A DNA stretch of 42,703 nucleotides from Tolypocladium sp. Sup5 PDA-1 (GCA_000750105.3 JPHH03000113.1:1-42703), one strand, 5' to 3'. Positions 1 through 11,280 are shown, counted from the first letter of the stretch. Notes: a model not told the origin generated them from the sequence alone. Made by a program: numbers and translations.

Positions 1-3000
1 GATTAATTACCTCGATATCTTAATTTAAGGATAATAAGAATAAGCTAACTTCGATATTATAGATATATTAGGGCACGACCTAGTACTAGGATACCTATAG
101 CTATAGATAAGTAACCCGATAATTAACTAGAGGATAGGCTAATTATATTAGAATAAGAACATAGCCCCCTAGGATTAGAAGATTAAAAAAGAAGTAAAAT
201 TTTACGATAACTTAGTTACTAAAGCAAGGATATATAAATTACCCCTCTTAAATAAGATATTATAGGCGATAAAGACTTAAGTAATAACTAATATAGCTCT
301 ATAACCTAGTATATAATATAAATAAAATAAAGGAAAGAACTAGAAGATCTAAAGAGTTATTATTACTCTTAAGAGAGACCTCGAATAAATTAACGATAAT
401 ATTAAATTAATAAATAATAGCCTATCGGAAGATAGAATAAAGAATATTTTAATAGAATACTATAGGTATAAATAACTATTTAAGGAAGAACTTAAAATAG
501 GACTACTAGAATATAGTTAATAGGATTATAAGATCTACCTTAAAGAAGGAACGATACCTTTATTTTATAAGATATATAACCTTAACGAAAAGTAATTTAA
601 AATACTACGCGATTATATTAACGAAAATCTAAAGAAAGGATATATATAGCTATTAATATCCGAAGTAGGATATCTAGTTATATTTATCCTAAAGAAGAAT
701 AGAAAACTCTAACTTATTATCGATTACTAATATATTAACGCTAATATATTAAAGACTATATACTATTACCTCTTATTTTAGAAATAAAAGATAGGTTAGC
801 GGGTATAAAGTAGTTTATAGTACTTAACCTTAAGGGAGCCTATAACCTTATTAAGATAAAAAGGGGATATAAATAGATAATAGCCTTCTAGACGAAATTC
901 GGATTATTTAAATACTTAATAATACCTTTTAGGCTTACTAATATACTAGTAACCTTTTAGCGAATAATTAATAATATCTTATATAAATATCTTAATATAT
1001 TTATAATAGTATACCTCGATAATATCTTAATCTTCTTAAGGAATCTTAAGGAATATAAGGAATATATTTATAAGGTACTATAAGTACTCTAGAATACGAA
1101 GTTATTAGTTAAACTAGAAAAAAGTAAGTTCTATATATAAGAAGTAGACTTCCTTAGATATACTATTATCCTAGGAGAAATATAAATATAATAAGATAAG
1201 ATTAAGGTAGTCTAAGAGTAGCTAACGCTTACTAATATTAAGGAAGTTTAGGGTTTTAATAGATTCGCTAACTATTACTAATACTTTATTAAGGGAATAA
1301 GCGTATATACGATATCGCTTTATAACCTAATAAAGAAAGAAATAACCTTTATATAGAAATTAGAAATTAAATAAGTATTTTAGAAGATTAAGGATTTAAT
1401 TACTTTAGAACTAGTCCTTACTATCTTTAACCTAGAGTTATAAGTTAAACTCGAAATAGATACCTTTAACTAAGGGTTAGGAGTATAAATTAGATAGCGA
1501 GATAAGAATAGGAAACTAAGGCTAATAGCGTTCTATTTTAAGAAACTATTAGGCGCTAAACTTAACTACCTTATTTATAATAAAGAATTCCTCGCTATTA
1601 TTAATGCCTTTAAGGAATAGAGATACTATCTCTTAGGAAGTAAGTATAAGGTTAAGGTTTATACTAATTATAAGAATATTATATACTTTACTATAACTTA
1701 ATAACTTAGTAAACGATAGATTAGATAAGTAGAATATCTCTTAGAATTCGATTATAAGATTATCTATTATAAGGGATCTAAAAATAGATAAGTAAACGCT
1801 CTTAGTAGAAGACTTAATTATAGCTTAGGAGAAGCCCCTAATATAGGATAGATCCTAGAGCTTAATAAGGAAATAGGCAATTACTAATAGAAATAACTAA
1901 ATAAAATATTTAAGGTATAAGATAATAACCTAATATTCTAGAAAATTAAGGAATAGATAGAAGAATATATTATATATATCTAAGAAGTACTTAATAAATA
2001 TAATATAGAATATTCCGATATACCTATATATAATAATAAGATATAGTTACTACCGCTATTATAGGAAGAAATTATTAAGGAATTCTATAAATACCTAATA
2101 TATAGATATTAGGGAATTAGGAAAATAATAAAGCAAATATAATAAAAATTCGATTTTTCTAGAATAAAGGAAACTATTAAAGAGGTAATTAGTAAATACG
2201 CCCTTTATATACGAAGTAAAGCCTTACGATATAAACCTTATAGAGAACTAAAACTATTACTAGTTCTAGTTAAACTATAGGACTCGATCGCTTTTAATTA
2301 TATTACGAAGCTATTATTATTAAAGGAACTTATAATAAAGGTAGAATATAATAGTATCTTTATAATTATAGATTAACTTACTAAGTATAAGTACTTTATC
2401 CTATATAAGGAAGTAAGTAATATAGAAGACCTTATATATATATTCCTAAGGACGATTATATATAATTATAGACTATTAAATAAGATTATCTTTAATAGAG
2501 GAACTATATTTACTATAAACTTCTAGTAAGTATTAATAGCTTAGCTTAGTACGAAATATAAGCTTAGTATAGCCTACTACCCTTAGATAGATAAGTAAAT
2601 TAAATAGTTAAATTAAATACTTAAATAATACCTTCGTTATTATATTAACTATAGATAGGATAACTAAGTTAAATAGTTATTAATAGTATAATTAGCTTAT
2701 AATAGCTTAATTATAGAAGCTATAAGGGTTTTACTATTATACGCTAACTTTAGGTATAACCCTAAAGTATATTAAGTTATATAATAAGGACTATAGGTAG
2801 AATAAGCTATGCTCTAAGTAGATAAACTAAAGAAACTTTATAAAGAAATAAAGAAAGAACTCGAATATATTAGATAAAGGATATCGATATATATTAATAA
2901 GAAAAGATTAAAGGGATTAATCTTTCGGGAGGGAGATATAGTTTACTTACTTTAATAAAATATTAAAATAAAGCGACTAAGTAATAAATTAAATTTTAAG

Positions 3001-3320
3001 AAACTTAGACTATTTCTAATTAAGAAAGTTATTTTAATAATTAATTATAAACTTTTATTACCTAAGATAATAAAGATATACCTTATCTTTTATATTTTAT
3101 TACTTAAGATAATACTATAAGATATAGAAATATAGGACTATATTAAAGTTATAGATAATAATAAATATAAAGTTAAATAAATACTAGATACTAGGAAGTA
3201 TAATAAAGAATAATAATAGCTAGTTAAGTAAAAAGGATATAGATATAAAGAAAATACCTAGGAACCCGCTAAATATCTTAAGAACTACTAGCTATTACTA
3301 AGGTAATTCTACTAGACTTA
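1..3320 (+). pseudogene. pol: gypsy pol relic (RT, RNase H, integrase, chromodomain)
   Basis: Reading through stops, the RT box is at 1012-1023 as Tyr-Leu-Asp-Asn in place of the family YLDD, followed by Ile-Leu-Ile-Phe. Downstream sequence matches the usual segment ending in a Phe-Leu-Gly/Arg-Tyr motif near 1150. RNase H similarity covers about 1450-1830. The integrase core lies at about 2280-2800, with the first Asp kept in an Ile-Asp-Gln-Leu-Thr-Lys-Tyr segment near 2370 and the second changed to Asn before Arg-Gly-Thr near 2500. A chromodomain-like segment at about 3150-3300 has a Val-Lys-stop-Lys-Gly-Tyr core, where the stop replaces Trp. Chromodomain gypsy elements (chromoviruses) use this domain to target heterochromatin. 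No stretch is open for long, so this is a relic. Confidence 0.88.
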
Positions 3321-3399
3321 TAAATAGATACTAGAGGACCTATATCTATAAGGTCCTTACCTAGACTAAGGGATAACTAGTTAAACTTATTAGGAATGC

Positions 3400-3665
3400 C
3401 TTACGACTAAAGGTTATTTACTACTTAATATTTATAGGACTCTAGTATAAGAATAAGCCTATCCTCCTTATCTAGCTTAGCTATACCCCGCTAGAATAAC
3501 TTAGTACTCTTCTCTTTCGCCTTCTTCTTAATATAGTAAATATAAGTAAGACGATTTAATACCTTAGATAATTATAGTTAGAGCTTTTCTAATAGCTCCC
3601 TAGCCTCCTCCTCCTTAATATCTAACTTTCTTTATTAATCTATTAAGCGCGTTACTAAGAAAATT
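3400..3665 (-). pseudogene. antisense coiled-coil ORF relic near 3' LTR of gypsy copy 1
   Basis: On the minus strand, reading through a few TAG/TAA stops, this segment gives a Lys/Glu-rich helical protein with heptad-like spacing, including a Lys-Glu-Glu-Glu-Ala-Arg-Glu-Leu-Leu-Glu-Lys-Leu run and a later Arg-Gly-Ile-Ala-Lys-Leu-Asp segment. The equivalent place in copy 2 (38180-38500) gives the same type of protein. Short coiled-coil proteins with a Leu-x-Lys-Gln-Arg...Arg-Gly-x-x-x-Leu-Asp pattern occur widely in repeat-rich fungal genomes. Whether this is an antisense gene of the element or a passenger is not known. Function unknown. Confidence 0.5.
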
Positions 3666-4061
3666 AATAAAGGAAGGAAAGATATATATAGGGAAGCGAG
3701 ATAAATAAGATAATATTACTAAAATACTATTATAATTCGAATAACCCTATCTTATATACTTATAGTAGTGGGAAGAGCCCCCTACTATATTATAAGTTAA
3801 CTTCCGCTTAAAATAAAAAGTATAAGGTATATCTATAGCACTACCTTTAGCTAGGATAAGAGAAGCTAGATAATTATATTTAAAGGATTTATAAGATTTT
3901 AGTTTTTTAATACGACCTAATATAGTATTAGTATAATATCTTAGAATAATTATAAGAATAAGTTACTATACTTATAAATATAGGCATAGATAAGGTATTT
4001 ATATATTAGTTATAGGTATTATAAGGCTAGGTCTTAGGGATAAGACTATTAAGAGAGGGGA

Positions 4062-4523
4062 TATTATATTATAACCTAGGCTAATAGGCTATGGGATAGG
4101 CTAGCTATATAAGCGCTAATATAGGCTATATAGAATAATAGTTAGAATAATAAGCTAATAAATAATAGATTAATATAATCTATAGGATAGATTATGCGAT
4201 CTATAAGATAGATTATTAATAATCTATAGATTATAGCGATCTAAGGGATTATAGCGATCCCTAGGAGCGGTAGCGATCTATTACTAGTATATAGGACCCC
4301 TTAATTTCCTTACTATAGTATAGATACCTCGCTAGCTTTTAATATAATACTTTATATTATTCTAATATAAATATACTTATATTACTTTAATACTCTTAGT
4401 TATAATCTACTATCTAGGATATCCGATCTATTACTATCGTAATAAGACTAGCCTAGTGCTACGCCCTAACCTTTCTACTAACATAAACCTCCGGTTTATC
4501 CCTTAGGAACCTAAACCGTTATA
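4062..4523 (+). repeat. 3' LTR of gypsy copy 1
   Basis: This aligns along its length with 28363-28816 and 38903-39359. The start follows the purine tract and reads TATTATATTATAACC, where TG would be expected before RIP. The end reads AACCGTTATA, where copy 2 has AACCGTCACA, so the ancestral LTR was TG...CA. The last 100 bp hold a perfect palindrome, TAAACC-TCC-GGTTTA. The start is uncertain by 5 bp, because the copy 2 5' LTR lacks five bases there. Confidence 0.88.
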
Positions 4524-5448
4524 CGCTAGCAGCGTGGCGATTATCGCGGAAGCTAGGGCTAAGTCAAACGTGGGAAATAGGAATAGCAGCAGGCTCGGGT
4601 ACGGGTATAAGTTACTTAGTTTAACTATATAAAGAGTTATTTATCGAGAAAGCTTATTATAATAGAGAGCTACCTATACGAAAGAATATTACTATGGACT
4701 TATTTCTTAAACCCTTCCGATTTTTCCGCTGCTCGAACGTTAACGCTACTTAAGCCATAGGATATATAGATAGGAGTTAAGATAAAGAGATAAAGAGTAG
4801 CAAAACCGAAGAAGATTCCAGAGTCTTCTAGTACAGAGCCTCGCTATAACTTGCCGAAGTCTGGAAGCTGTTTAGCCGCCGCTAAGATAATAATTATTAG
4901 ACGAAGAAAGATTATTGAAAATGTCCATCCTAAAATGCTAGAAAAAGAAACGATCTAGTGAGAAATAGACCTCATAAAGTTATCGGGCGTCTAATATATA
5001 AAGAGGTAAGCAATAGAAGACAGTGAAAGGCAACTAAAACAGAGCCAAAGCATATCATAGAGTATATCAAAATCCAGGCAGCTTTGATTACCGCCAAAAT
5101 TAAGGCAGCCTTGCATTATGCTAACGGAAACTTCGGCATGAATACTTTTGCTAAGGAGACTCTCTCCAGCTGCGATATCACTCTTTACGGAGTCAGGCAC
5201 TATAGTGGCCACGCGGGTGGCTTGTGTAATAACACTAGCACTAAGCTCGGTCGCTTGGGCTTCAATGGTTTAAAGCGGGTCCGGGATTCCCCGCCCCAAT
5301 AGTGCTTTATCAAACTAAAGACATCGTTAACGAATATTTAATCTTATTAGCTACGTAGGCATATCTTTTACCGAATACTTAAAGACACCTTGCTTCTCGT
5401 TTTGAGTGTTTGTATTTATGCTCAATGCAACTCCAAGAATAACCCTAA
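4524..5448. other. no recognisable gene between LTR and ankyrin remnant
   Basis: Base composition rises gradually from AT-rich to balanced. A 72-codon open frame on the plus strand (5084-5302) and a 73-codon one on the minus strand (4991-5212) overlap each other. Neither shows a recognisable domain, signal peptide or splice support, so neither is called. No TIRs or tRNA-like structures were seen. Confidence 0.5.
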
Positions 5449-6362
5449 GGCGTTGACATCGAGACTGAGGACAAGCACGGCCGAACGGTTCTCTCTTGGG
5501 CTGCCGAGATGGGCCAGAGCGCAGTTGTCGAGCTACTGTTAGCCAGCGGCGCCAACACTGAGGCCAAGGATATGGAGCATCAGACGCCGCTCATCATCGC
5601 TGCCGGGAAGGGCCATGATACCGTTGTCGAGCTACTGTTAGCCAGCGGCGCCAACATCGAGGCCAAAGACAGCAGCCATCGGACGCCGCTTCTCGAGGCT
5701 ACGGAATATGGCCATGATAGTACAGTTGAAGTCCTGTTAGGAAGTGGCGCCAATATTAACGCGGGGGATTACTTTGGCGACTCTGCCCTTTTCTTAGCAC
5801 TCGGGTACGGCTATTGCGATATGGTTGAGCTTCTCTTACATGAAGGTGCCGATCTTGGTGCGCACGACGAACACGGTTATTACGAGGTCCTCGATTGGGT
5901 TGTCAGGTGTCCTGATAGTGACACTACTGTCAAGCTTCTTAAGGAGGCCATTAACAGGCGCGGAGTCTTAGCTCTAGGATTCGTCTTGCCTCCTAACCTT
6001 CCAGAGACTGTTGGGAGTATCCCGAAAATCGGCGACCTACGGAACGATCTCGGCTACCCGGACGAGAGTGCGTTCGTTTAGACGATCGTTCTATCTATCG
6101 ACTGGGGTTCGGACTGATAGTCTTTCTGTCTGGGATGAGCCGACCCGTGCATATCTTGCCGCAATGACACATGCCTTCCTTGAATCTCATGGCTCCATGT
6201 TCTGGCCAGATGACGACTTGCATAGCGGACTTCGATACCCCGCTGACCGTGAACGGTAAGGATGTTGATACTTTTATTACAAGCCTCCCTAATTATTTGC
6301 AGTATAGAAAGAGGTGTACTCTAGATCTTTTTCATGCAGAGTCATCATCAACGGAACAATAA
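5449..6362 (+). pseudogene. ankyrin-repeat protein gene remnant, 5'-truncated and frameshifted
   Basis: An in-frame TAA at 5446 is followed by open sequence to 6081 (first ATG at 5509, giving 190 aa). It contains about four and a half ankyrin repeats of 33 residues, with the usual Thr-Pro-Leu, Val-Val-Glu-Leu-Leu-Leu, Gly-Ala-Asn and Ala-Lys-Asp signatures. The repeats start before the ATG (Asp-Ile-Glu-Thr-Glu-Asp...), so the natural N-terminus is missing. At about 6075 a shift to the next frame restores sensible protein (to 6259), and a further shift near 6228 opens a third frame to 6362. Alternatively, GTAAGG...TTTGCAG at 6256-6302 could be a 47-nt intron. Ankyrin arrays like this usually form the C-terminal half of fungal NLR or HET-type proteins and bind protein partners. 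Here it is most likely a decayed fragment. Confidence 0.72.
5524..5666 (+). repeat. near-identical ankyrin-repeat coding units, 99 bp apart
   Basis: The stretch beginning GTCGAGCTACTGTTAGCC in the first unit (about 5526) recurs 99 bp later (about 5625), identical for roughly 35 bases through the Gly-Ala-Asn codons. This is one ankyrin period of 33 codons. DNA-level identity, rather than just protein similarity, points to recent tandem duplication or gene conversion. Confidence 0.75.
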
Positions 6363-6712
6363 CAAACGCAATGAAAGGATAATAGACCGCGCGATTCAGC
6401 ATTATGACGAGAAGCGGGGCTCGTCAAGCAGCGATAGGTTGCCAGTTTGTCTCTCATTGTGAGGAAACAGGAGAGGGTCGCCAGCTACAACGTGCAACGC
6501 ACCGCTCATAACTCTTTATAGGCAATCTCGAGCCCCAGCAGCAGACGCTCACAACCCAAACCCGCCGGATCCAGCGGGGAAGAAATGTTGCGCCACGCTC
6601 TGCTCGTGTCCAGAAGAAACGCGCTTCGACTAGCGGAAGTCAAGCATATGACTTCTTGCGTTTAGGAGGGGTATGAAAAGCATCAGATGGATCCATTAAG
6701 TACAAGGTCATC
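6363..6712. other. no recognisable gene
   Basis: This is balanced-composition sequence with stops in all frames. There is no recognised domain, repeat or RNA. It may be the decayed continuation of the ankyrin gene or the upstream part of the acidic-tail fragment that follows. Confidence 0.4.
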
Positions 6713-6919
6713 TAGAGACCTTCCTACGTGACCCTCAAGGACCTTTGTGGGAAGCCGGCGCTTAAAGAGGCTAAAAAGTTAGTGATGGATTGCTTTGATT
6801 GCGCTATGTGGGAGGAGGAGATTCGTATATCCGGTTGCCTCGACATGGATAGCGAGACTAGGGATAGCGAGACTGAGGATGGCGAGTATGAGGATGGCGA
6901 GTATGAGGATAGCCAGTAA
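6713..6919 (+). pseudogene. fragment encoding an acidic C-terminal tail, unrecognised
   Basis: After a TAG at 6713, the frame is open to a TAA at 6919 and gives about 68 residues. It has a Lys-Leu-Val-Met-Asp-Cys-Phe core and then an acidic tail of Ser-Glu-Thr and Gly-Glu-Tyr-Glu-Asp repeats, encoded by short tandem repeats (GGATAGCGAGACT and GGCGAGTATGAGGAT). The frame has no convincing ATG near its 5' end. It looks like the last exon or surviving tail of a gene. I do not recognise the family. Confidence 0.35.
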
Positions 6920-7340
6920 GATCGACATAATCCATGTTCTTTAATTTACTCTTTCCTCTTATAATAATGATATTTCACAATGCTATGCATAAGCCGAACC
7001 TGGCGGGCATCTACTGCGATATATAAGACCTTTACCCAGTATCGGCGACCCTTCCTCCCAAGTAGGGCCTGTCTCTGGCTTGTTCTAAGGGACGTTGGGT
7101 GTCGTCGGCGTAGATGGGGCCTTTGGTGTTTCGTGCTGCTTACATCATTAGGCAAGTTCAATGTCTACAGGAGAGCACCTTGCTGTATAACTAAGCTAAT
7201 TGTTTGCGCTATGCTCATTGATGGGCTTAACGTTCTCTTTATCTTCATCCTCCGTTTGTTCGTTCTCTTCCCGTTCCTCCACTGTATCGGAGGGGGGTGC
7301 GCATTTGGCAGGGGCGGATACCTATAATACGGACCTAGCT
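6920..7340. other. no recognisable gene
   Basis: A 115-codon plus-strand frame (6980-7327) overlaps a minus-strand frame. It has no domain and an unlikely composition rich in Cys, Arg and Phe. It was judged a chance ORF. Confidence 0.4.
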
Positions 7341-7455
7341 GCCTGCATCGGCATTAACTTCGGAGGCGCATCTTAGGGCAAGAACTTGTTGAGATACTGA
7401 TTGGACATAAAGGTTCGAGTTGTTGGTTGCCTTTCGCGACCAGCCTCTCCGAGCA
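7341..7455 (+). repeat. interspersed repeat R, copy 1 (plus)
   Basis: It shares GGCATTAACTTCGGAGGC, then GGCAAGAACTTGTTGAGA, then a GGTTCGAGTTGTT stretch with the copies at 8480-8702 (minus), 24826-24973 (minus) and 27430-27660 (plus). It also ends with CGCGACCAGCCTCTCCGAGC, like the 24.8-kb copy. This copy lacks about 30 bp between the first two blocks that the minus-strand copies keep. The copies appear to be pieces of an old coding repeat, of unknown product. Confidence 0.72.
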
Positions 7456-8479
7456 TCCAGCCCCTGAATCATGACGCGCGCACCGGCTGCATTGCTAGTT
7501 TGCAACACCACCGTGAGGAGCTCGAATTAATAGGCGTTAGATAGACTTCTATCTAGCATGCGTCGCATAGTACGGACCATTCTCTATAGTGAGTAGGACG
7601 ACATAATAACTGATCCTCTGAGCTCCGCGCGCCGCCACCTTGTCTAACATGGGAAATAGGGGGTGAGTAGCTATTGCGTTTCGATAACTAATACTCGTTA
7701 GAGTATTATATGTTATTGTAACATCCTATTGTGTTATTGCGATATTTCACGCAAATACCGCGTTTTTTAAGCATATCTGCCACCTCTATAAGAGTTACGT
7801 AGACGATAAGGTAGGCGAACCCCTCGGACGTTACTATAGCTCCCGTAGTGCTTGTATAGGAAGAGAAGACGGGGATTTGCCCTAACTACTTTCTAGCTAA
7901 CTAGATATAGCCCGGAGGCTTAGGCCGAGGAGGAAGCGTGCCCGGTAGCACTGGCGCCCTGGGGTAACGCGCTAGTAGAGAGGTACGAGGTGAACCGTAT
8001 TTGAGACACGGCGAGCCTCGCGTCTTAGTGATTTCGCGAGGTACGTAATTCTCGTCGTAATACTCCTATAATAGGGTGACTATCTTGCTAGGCGGTCTAA
8101 ACGCGATAAGTTAGTATACTCTTATTCTTATAAATATACGAGTAGTAGATAGTTAGCCTTACTTTAACGTAGTTAGAAGGGGCTATTATACCGTGCTAAG
8201 GGAAGTATACGCTTGGCCTATAGCACTAATTATAATGCCGCGCTGTAATCTAGGGTTACGAGTATAAATTATTTAGTTATAGTAGGGGGTGAGTAGCTAA
8301 CCGGTTCCCGCTATTAACGCATAGTTCCGTTAAGGCCCCCTTATTTTACTCCCTAAGCGTAGTTTCGGTAAGGACCCTACTTATTCCGCGGACTATTTAC
8401 GAACTACTCCTCCTAACGCCCCTAGCTTATTCTTAGGGGTCTATAGCCGACGATAGTATAGTATAGGAGCATAGTATAA
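7456..8479. other. unrecognised sequence with short tandem repeat
   Basis: No gene is seen. GGGGGTGAGTAGCTA occurs twice, at about 7659 and 8286. A pair of about 35-bp units reading CATAGTTCCGTTAAGG and CGTAGTTTCGGTAAGG lies in tandem at about 8321-8375. TA enrichment and loss of CA/TG in parts suggest moderate RIP of an unidentified repeat. Confidence 0.45.
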
Positions 8480-8702
8480 GATAACGTAGATTCGTCTAGC
8501 TAGTATAGATTTATAATTAGATAGTTAGCGACCTTAGCTATAATAGGTAATTAATAACTCGAACCGTTTCGTCTAATAAATATCCCTATAAGTTCTTGCC
8601 CTAAGATATCTAACGTATGTCTTACTATAGTTACCTCGTTTTGCCTCCGAAGTTAATGCCGATATAGATAACCCGGCCCTTATACGAGGGAGGTACTAAG
8701 AT
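8480..8702 (-). repeat. interspersed repeat R, copy 2 (minus), RIP-affected
   Basis: The reverse complement aligns with the other R copies and is the longest version. It runs from a CTTAGTACCTCCCTCG block through GGCATTAACTTCGGAGGC and GGCAAGAACTTATAGGG to CGGTTCGAGTTATT and on to GACGAATCTACGTTAT. Compared with the 27.4-kb copy, it shows many G-to-A and C-to-T changes. It lies 68 bp from repeat S (8771-9265), in the same relative order. Confidence 0.75.
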
Positions 8703-8770
8703 ATATTAGAAAGTATCGCCGTAGCCGTCTATAGTAAGTAATTATAGTAATAGTAGAGCTAAAATAAGTG

Positions 8771-9265
8771 CCTAGTTAGAGATAAAAGTTCCGATTCCCT
8801 CCGTTTTAGAGTAGCCCTAATCTTTCTTATAAATTATATCTTAGCGTTAATCCTAGCTACGAGAAATTATACTATATACTATAGAATCGTCCTAGTATCC
8901 GCGGTTATTATATCCCCTGCTTTGCCCTAGAAATATTAGTGCCTATTCCGAAGATTCGTTAGCGGATTAAACGTCCGCCGCGTAATATCTAGTTAAAGCG
9001 ACGTATACTTAGCTAAGACTAGAAGCTTCTTTAGAGTATATTTAAGGTTTATATTATACTAGTAGCATTTAGGCTCCTTAATAGATTACTTCGCTAATTT
9101 ACTAACTAAATAACTAAAATAGTAAAGCCCGGGTAATAAACCCCGGTAATAAGATATTAATAGATCCGAGGCTTATAGAGGTTAGTTACTTTAGGTAATA
9201 CTCGTAACCTAGTAGTATGCCTATTTAGGTATACTTATACTTAACGGGCTATAGATAGTAACCCT
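8771..9265 (-). repeat. interspersed repeat S, minus copy
   Basis: The reverse complement aligns with 10330-10800 almost end to end. Shared blocks include AGCCTCGGAT(C)TATTA, ACTCTAAAG near AGAAGCTTCT, TAAGTATACG, GACGATTCTATAG and a perfectly conserved CTCTAAAACGGAGGGAATCG. It is about 20 bp longer and more AT-shifted than the plus copy. It may be an LTR or a non-coding end of an unidentified element. The two copies form an inverted pair about 1.06 kb apart. Confidence 0.8.
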
Positions 9266-10226
9266 CGACGTCTAGTTATATAATAAATGCTCTATTACTA
9301 GACTTAGTAATATATTAGGAGCCGGTATATTTATCTTACGGCTAAACCTTTCGTACCTCGAAGCTAACGTAGCCCTGCCCTAGTATTGCTTTATTTTAAA
9401 TACTCGGTAGCCTAAGCGTTAGCGAAGATAGCATAAAGAGATTAATCGACTATATAAGTATAGTTAGAAGGATTGCAAGAAAGCTTACGGTATATTAAAC
9501 TATTTAAATACCTATATTAGACTATAGTTATATAGTATTAAGCGGACCCCCGAACGTACGTAGTTAATCTTTCTTTAATCTTATTCCTATTACTATAGTT
9601 ATAGGAGTATCGTAGACCTTAGTACCTATTACTTCTATATTTATTTTTAGTAGCGATATAGTAGTCTTTAGCTAATACTATATAGTTTAGAATTTAAGGA
9701 ACTTCGAGAATAAAGGAAGATTATATAATTCGTTAGTTATCTAACGTCTTACCGAGGCGGGTATTAAAGTAGCTAGATCTCCCGTATTCTAATAGTCTTA
9801 AAATATAGATCTATTTAGTCTAACTACGACCGGGTATTTAATCTTCGCTAAAAGCCTATTCGCGAATATAAAGTCTTTAGTTATTATAGTAGCAATTCTA
9901 GCTACTCTAGGAAGTATAAACAATCGTTATACGTACGAATATAACCTCTAGATTACCCGTTAATATATAGAGTAGCTAACGTAGCTTAAGCTATAGTCTC
10001 GATATATTAGTGCTAGCGGTAGCTATAATACTACTCCGTGGGATTATTATCCTAGACTTATTTATTCTAGAAGTCTTAGTCCTCGAATCTATAGAGAACG
10101 AAGATATAAAGAAGAAGGAGTAGTTTATCTAGGGGGTAATTGTTATTATAGGTTATATTATTATACGAGCGGCCGTTATTACTCGTAATAGACGATAATA
10201 AGGATTCGGGGTAGCTTTAATTATTA
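9266..10226. other. RIP-affected unrecognised sequence between the S copies
   Basis: The sequence is TA-rich, with stops in every frame and no convincing domain. On the minus strand, around 9650-10020, a long patchy frame interrupted by TAG/TAA gives plausible protein-like composition, but I cannot assign it. It may be the internal part of the element whose ends are S. Confidence 0.4.
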
Positions 10227-10258
10227 TATAGAGTTCTCTACTAGAGTTTAAGCTCGAC
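10227..10258 (+). repeat. short direct repeat T, first copy
   Basis: TATAGAGTTCTCTACTAGAG followed by TTTAAGCTCG recurs at 11915-11946. Weaker similarity continues for about 30 bp downstream in both, with the first copy looking RIP-mutated. It is probably a shared fragment of a dispersed repeat. Confidence 0.65.
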
Positions 10259-10329
10259 TAATTAGAGCGGTTATCTTTACTAGCTTCTAAATAAATAAGA
10301 TCTTTATTAGGCTAGCGATTAATTCCATT

Positions 10330-10800
10330 CTATTAATTCGGTTACAGCCGTGGTATTCCTACCGTAGAAGGCTTGCTGCCGCTTATTTAAGTCCGAGTAT
10401 GCCTGAACATGCATACTGGATTTCGAGTAAGCAGGGTATTTCCCGAAGTAACCGACTTCTGTGAGCCTCGGATCCATTAGTATATTATCTCCGGGGTTAG
10501 TTAACCGGGCTTCGCGGTTTTAATTATTCGGTTAGTATATTAGCGAAATACTCTAAAGAGCTCGAACTTGAATATGCTTCGGAGAAGCTTCTGATCTCGC
10601 TAGTTAAGTATACGTTACGTGATCTAGCGTAGTCGCGGAGGTCGAGTTAGGGGAAAGCGGAGGATACTATAACCGTAGATACCTAGACGATTCTATAGTC
10701 TAATATCTCGTGGCTAAGATTAGTAACGAGATATAATGAGTTAAGAAGGCTAGGACTGCTCTAAAACGGAGGGAATCGGAACTTTTATCTCTAACCAGGC
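10330..10800 (+). repeat. interspersed repeat S, plus copy
   Basis: This copy is homologous to the reverse complement of 8771-9265, but less mutated and more GC-rich. Inside it, AGTATGC and GCATACT at about 10398-10419 form a 7-bp hairpin. It begins near CGGTTACAGCCGTGG and ends at CTAACCAGGC, after which the two copies diverge abruptly. The sharp end supports a real element boundary. Confidence 0.8.
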
Positions 10801-11280
10801 ATAAGGAAACACGCGGGAGATTCTTAGTTATAGTTTAAAGCTAAAATGTTTTATTGCAAGGTTATATTACTACTACCTTAGCTCTGCTAGGCATAGTGCA
10901 GCGACTCACCTTAGACTAATAATACTATGTATATATAGCTAGCTATGACGTAGCCTTTACTAGCTCTCTACGTCCCGTGCGCGTCGGTAGTAAGCAATAT
11001 ATAGTACTTTACGCTAAATGCTAATAGTGGCAAGGGCAGCTAGGCTAGAGCCTTTAATAAAAAGTAAGCACTTATTTGATATTAGACAAGGCAGTGGCAT
11101 ATAAGAAATTAGGTTAATCTTTTGCCTGCTTATCCTATATTATACCTCGCATTAAAGTAATTAACGCGAAGCAGAACCTATAGGCCTGGCTATTATTTTT
11201 CTATCGCTAGACCTGCCCTTTAGAACCCTTAGATAACCTTTAGCGCTAATATTCCATCTTCTATATCGCAGCTATGTATC
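10801..11280. other. no recognisable gene
   Basis: This is mixed-composition sequence. No open frame of note, repeat or RNA was recognised. Confidence 0.4.

Larger units (their letters stand above)
1..4523 (+). mobile_element. RIP-degraded Ty3/gypsy chromodomain LTR retrotransposon, copy 1 (5' end outside window)
   Basis: This is a very AT-rich block whose sense strand reads, through many stops, as an Ordered pol: end of protease, reverse transcriptase, RNase H, integrase, chromodomain, then a 3' LTR. It is collinear with copy 2 at 31830-39359 over its whole length, apart from the MULE in copy 2. The stops are mostly TAG where Gln or Trp is expected, and Asp often appears as Asn, as expected from CpA-to-TpA mutation on both strands. 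A purine tract (4051-4060) precedes the LTR. The window starts just after the protease active site, so gag and the 5' LTR lie to the left. It cannot encode a working polyprotein. Confidence 0.93.

Noticed and set aside
6256..6302. 47-nt intron in the ankyrin remnant
   Set aside because: The splice and branch motifs look fine, but splicing leads to a stop after a few codons, while reading through in the third frame gives more protein-like sequence. Left open rather than called.
6980..7327. 115-codon plus-strand frame
   Set aside because: Unlikely composition and a competing minus-strand frame. No domain.
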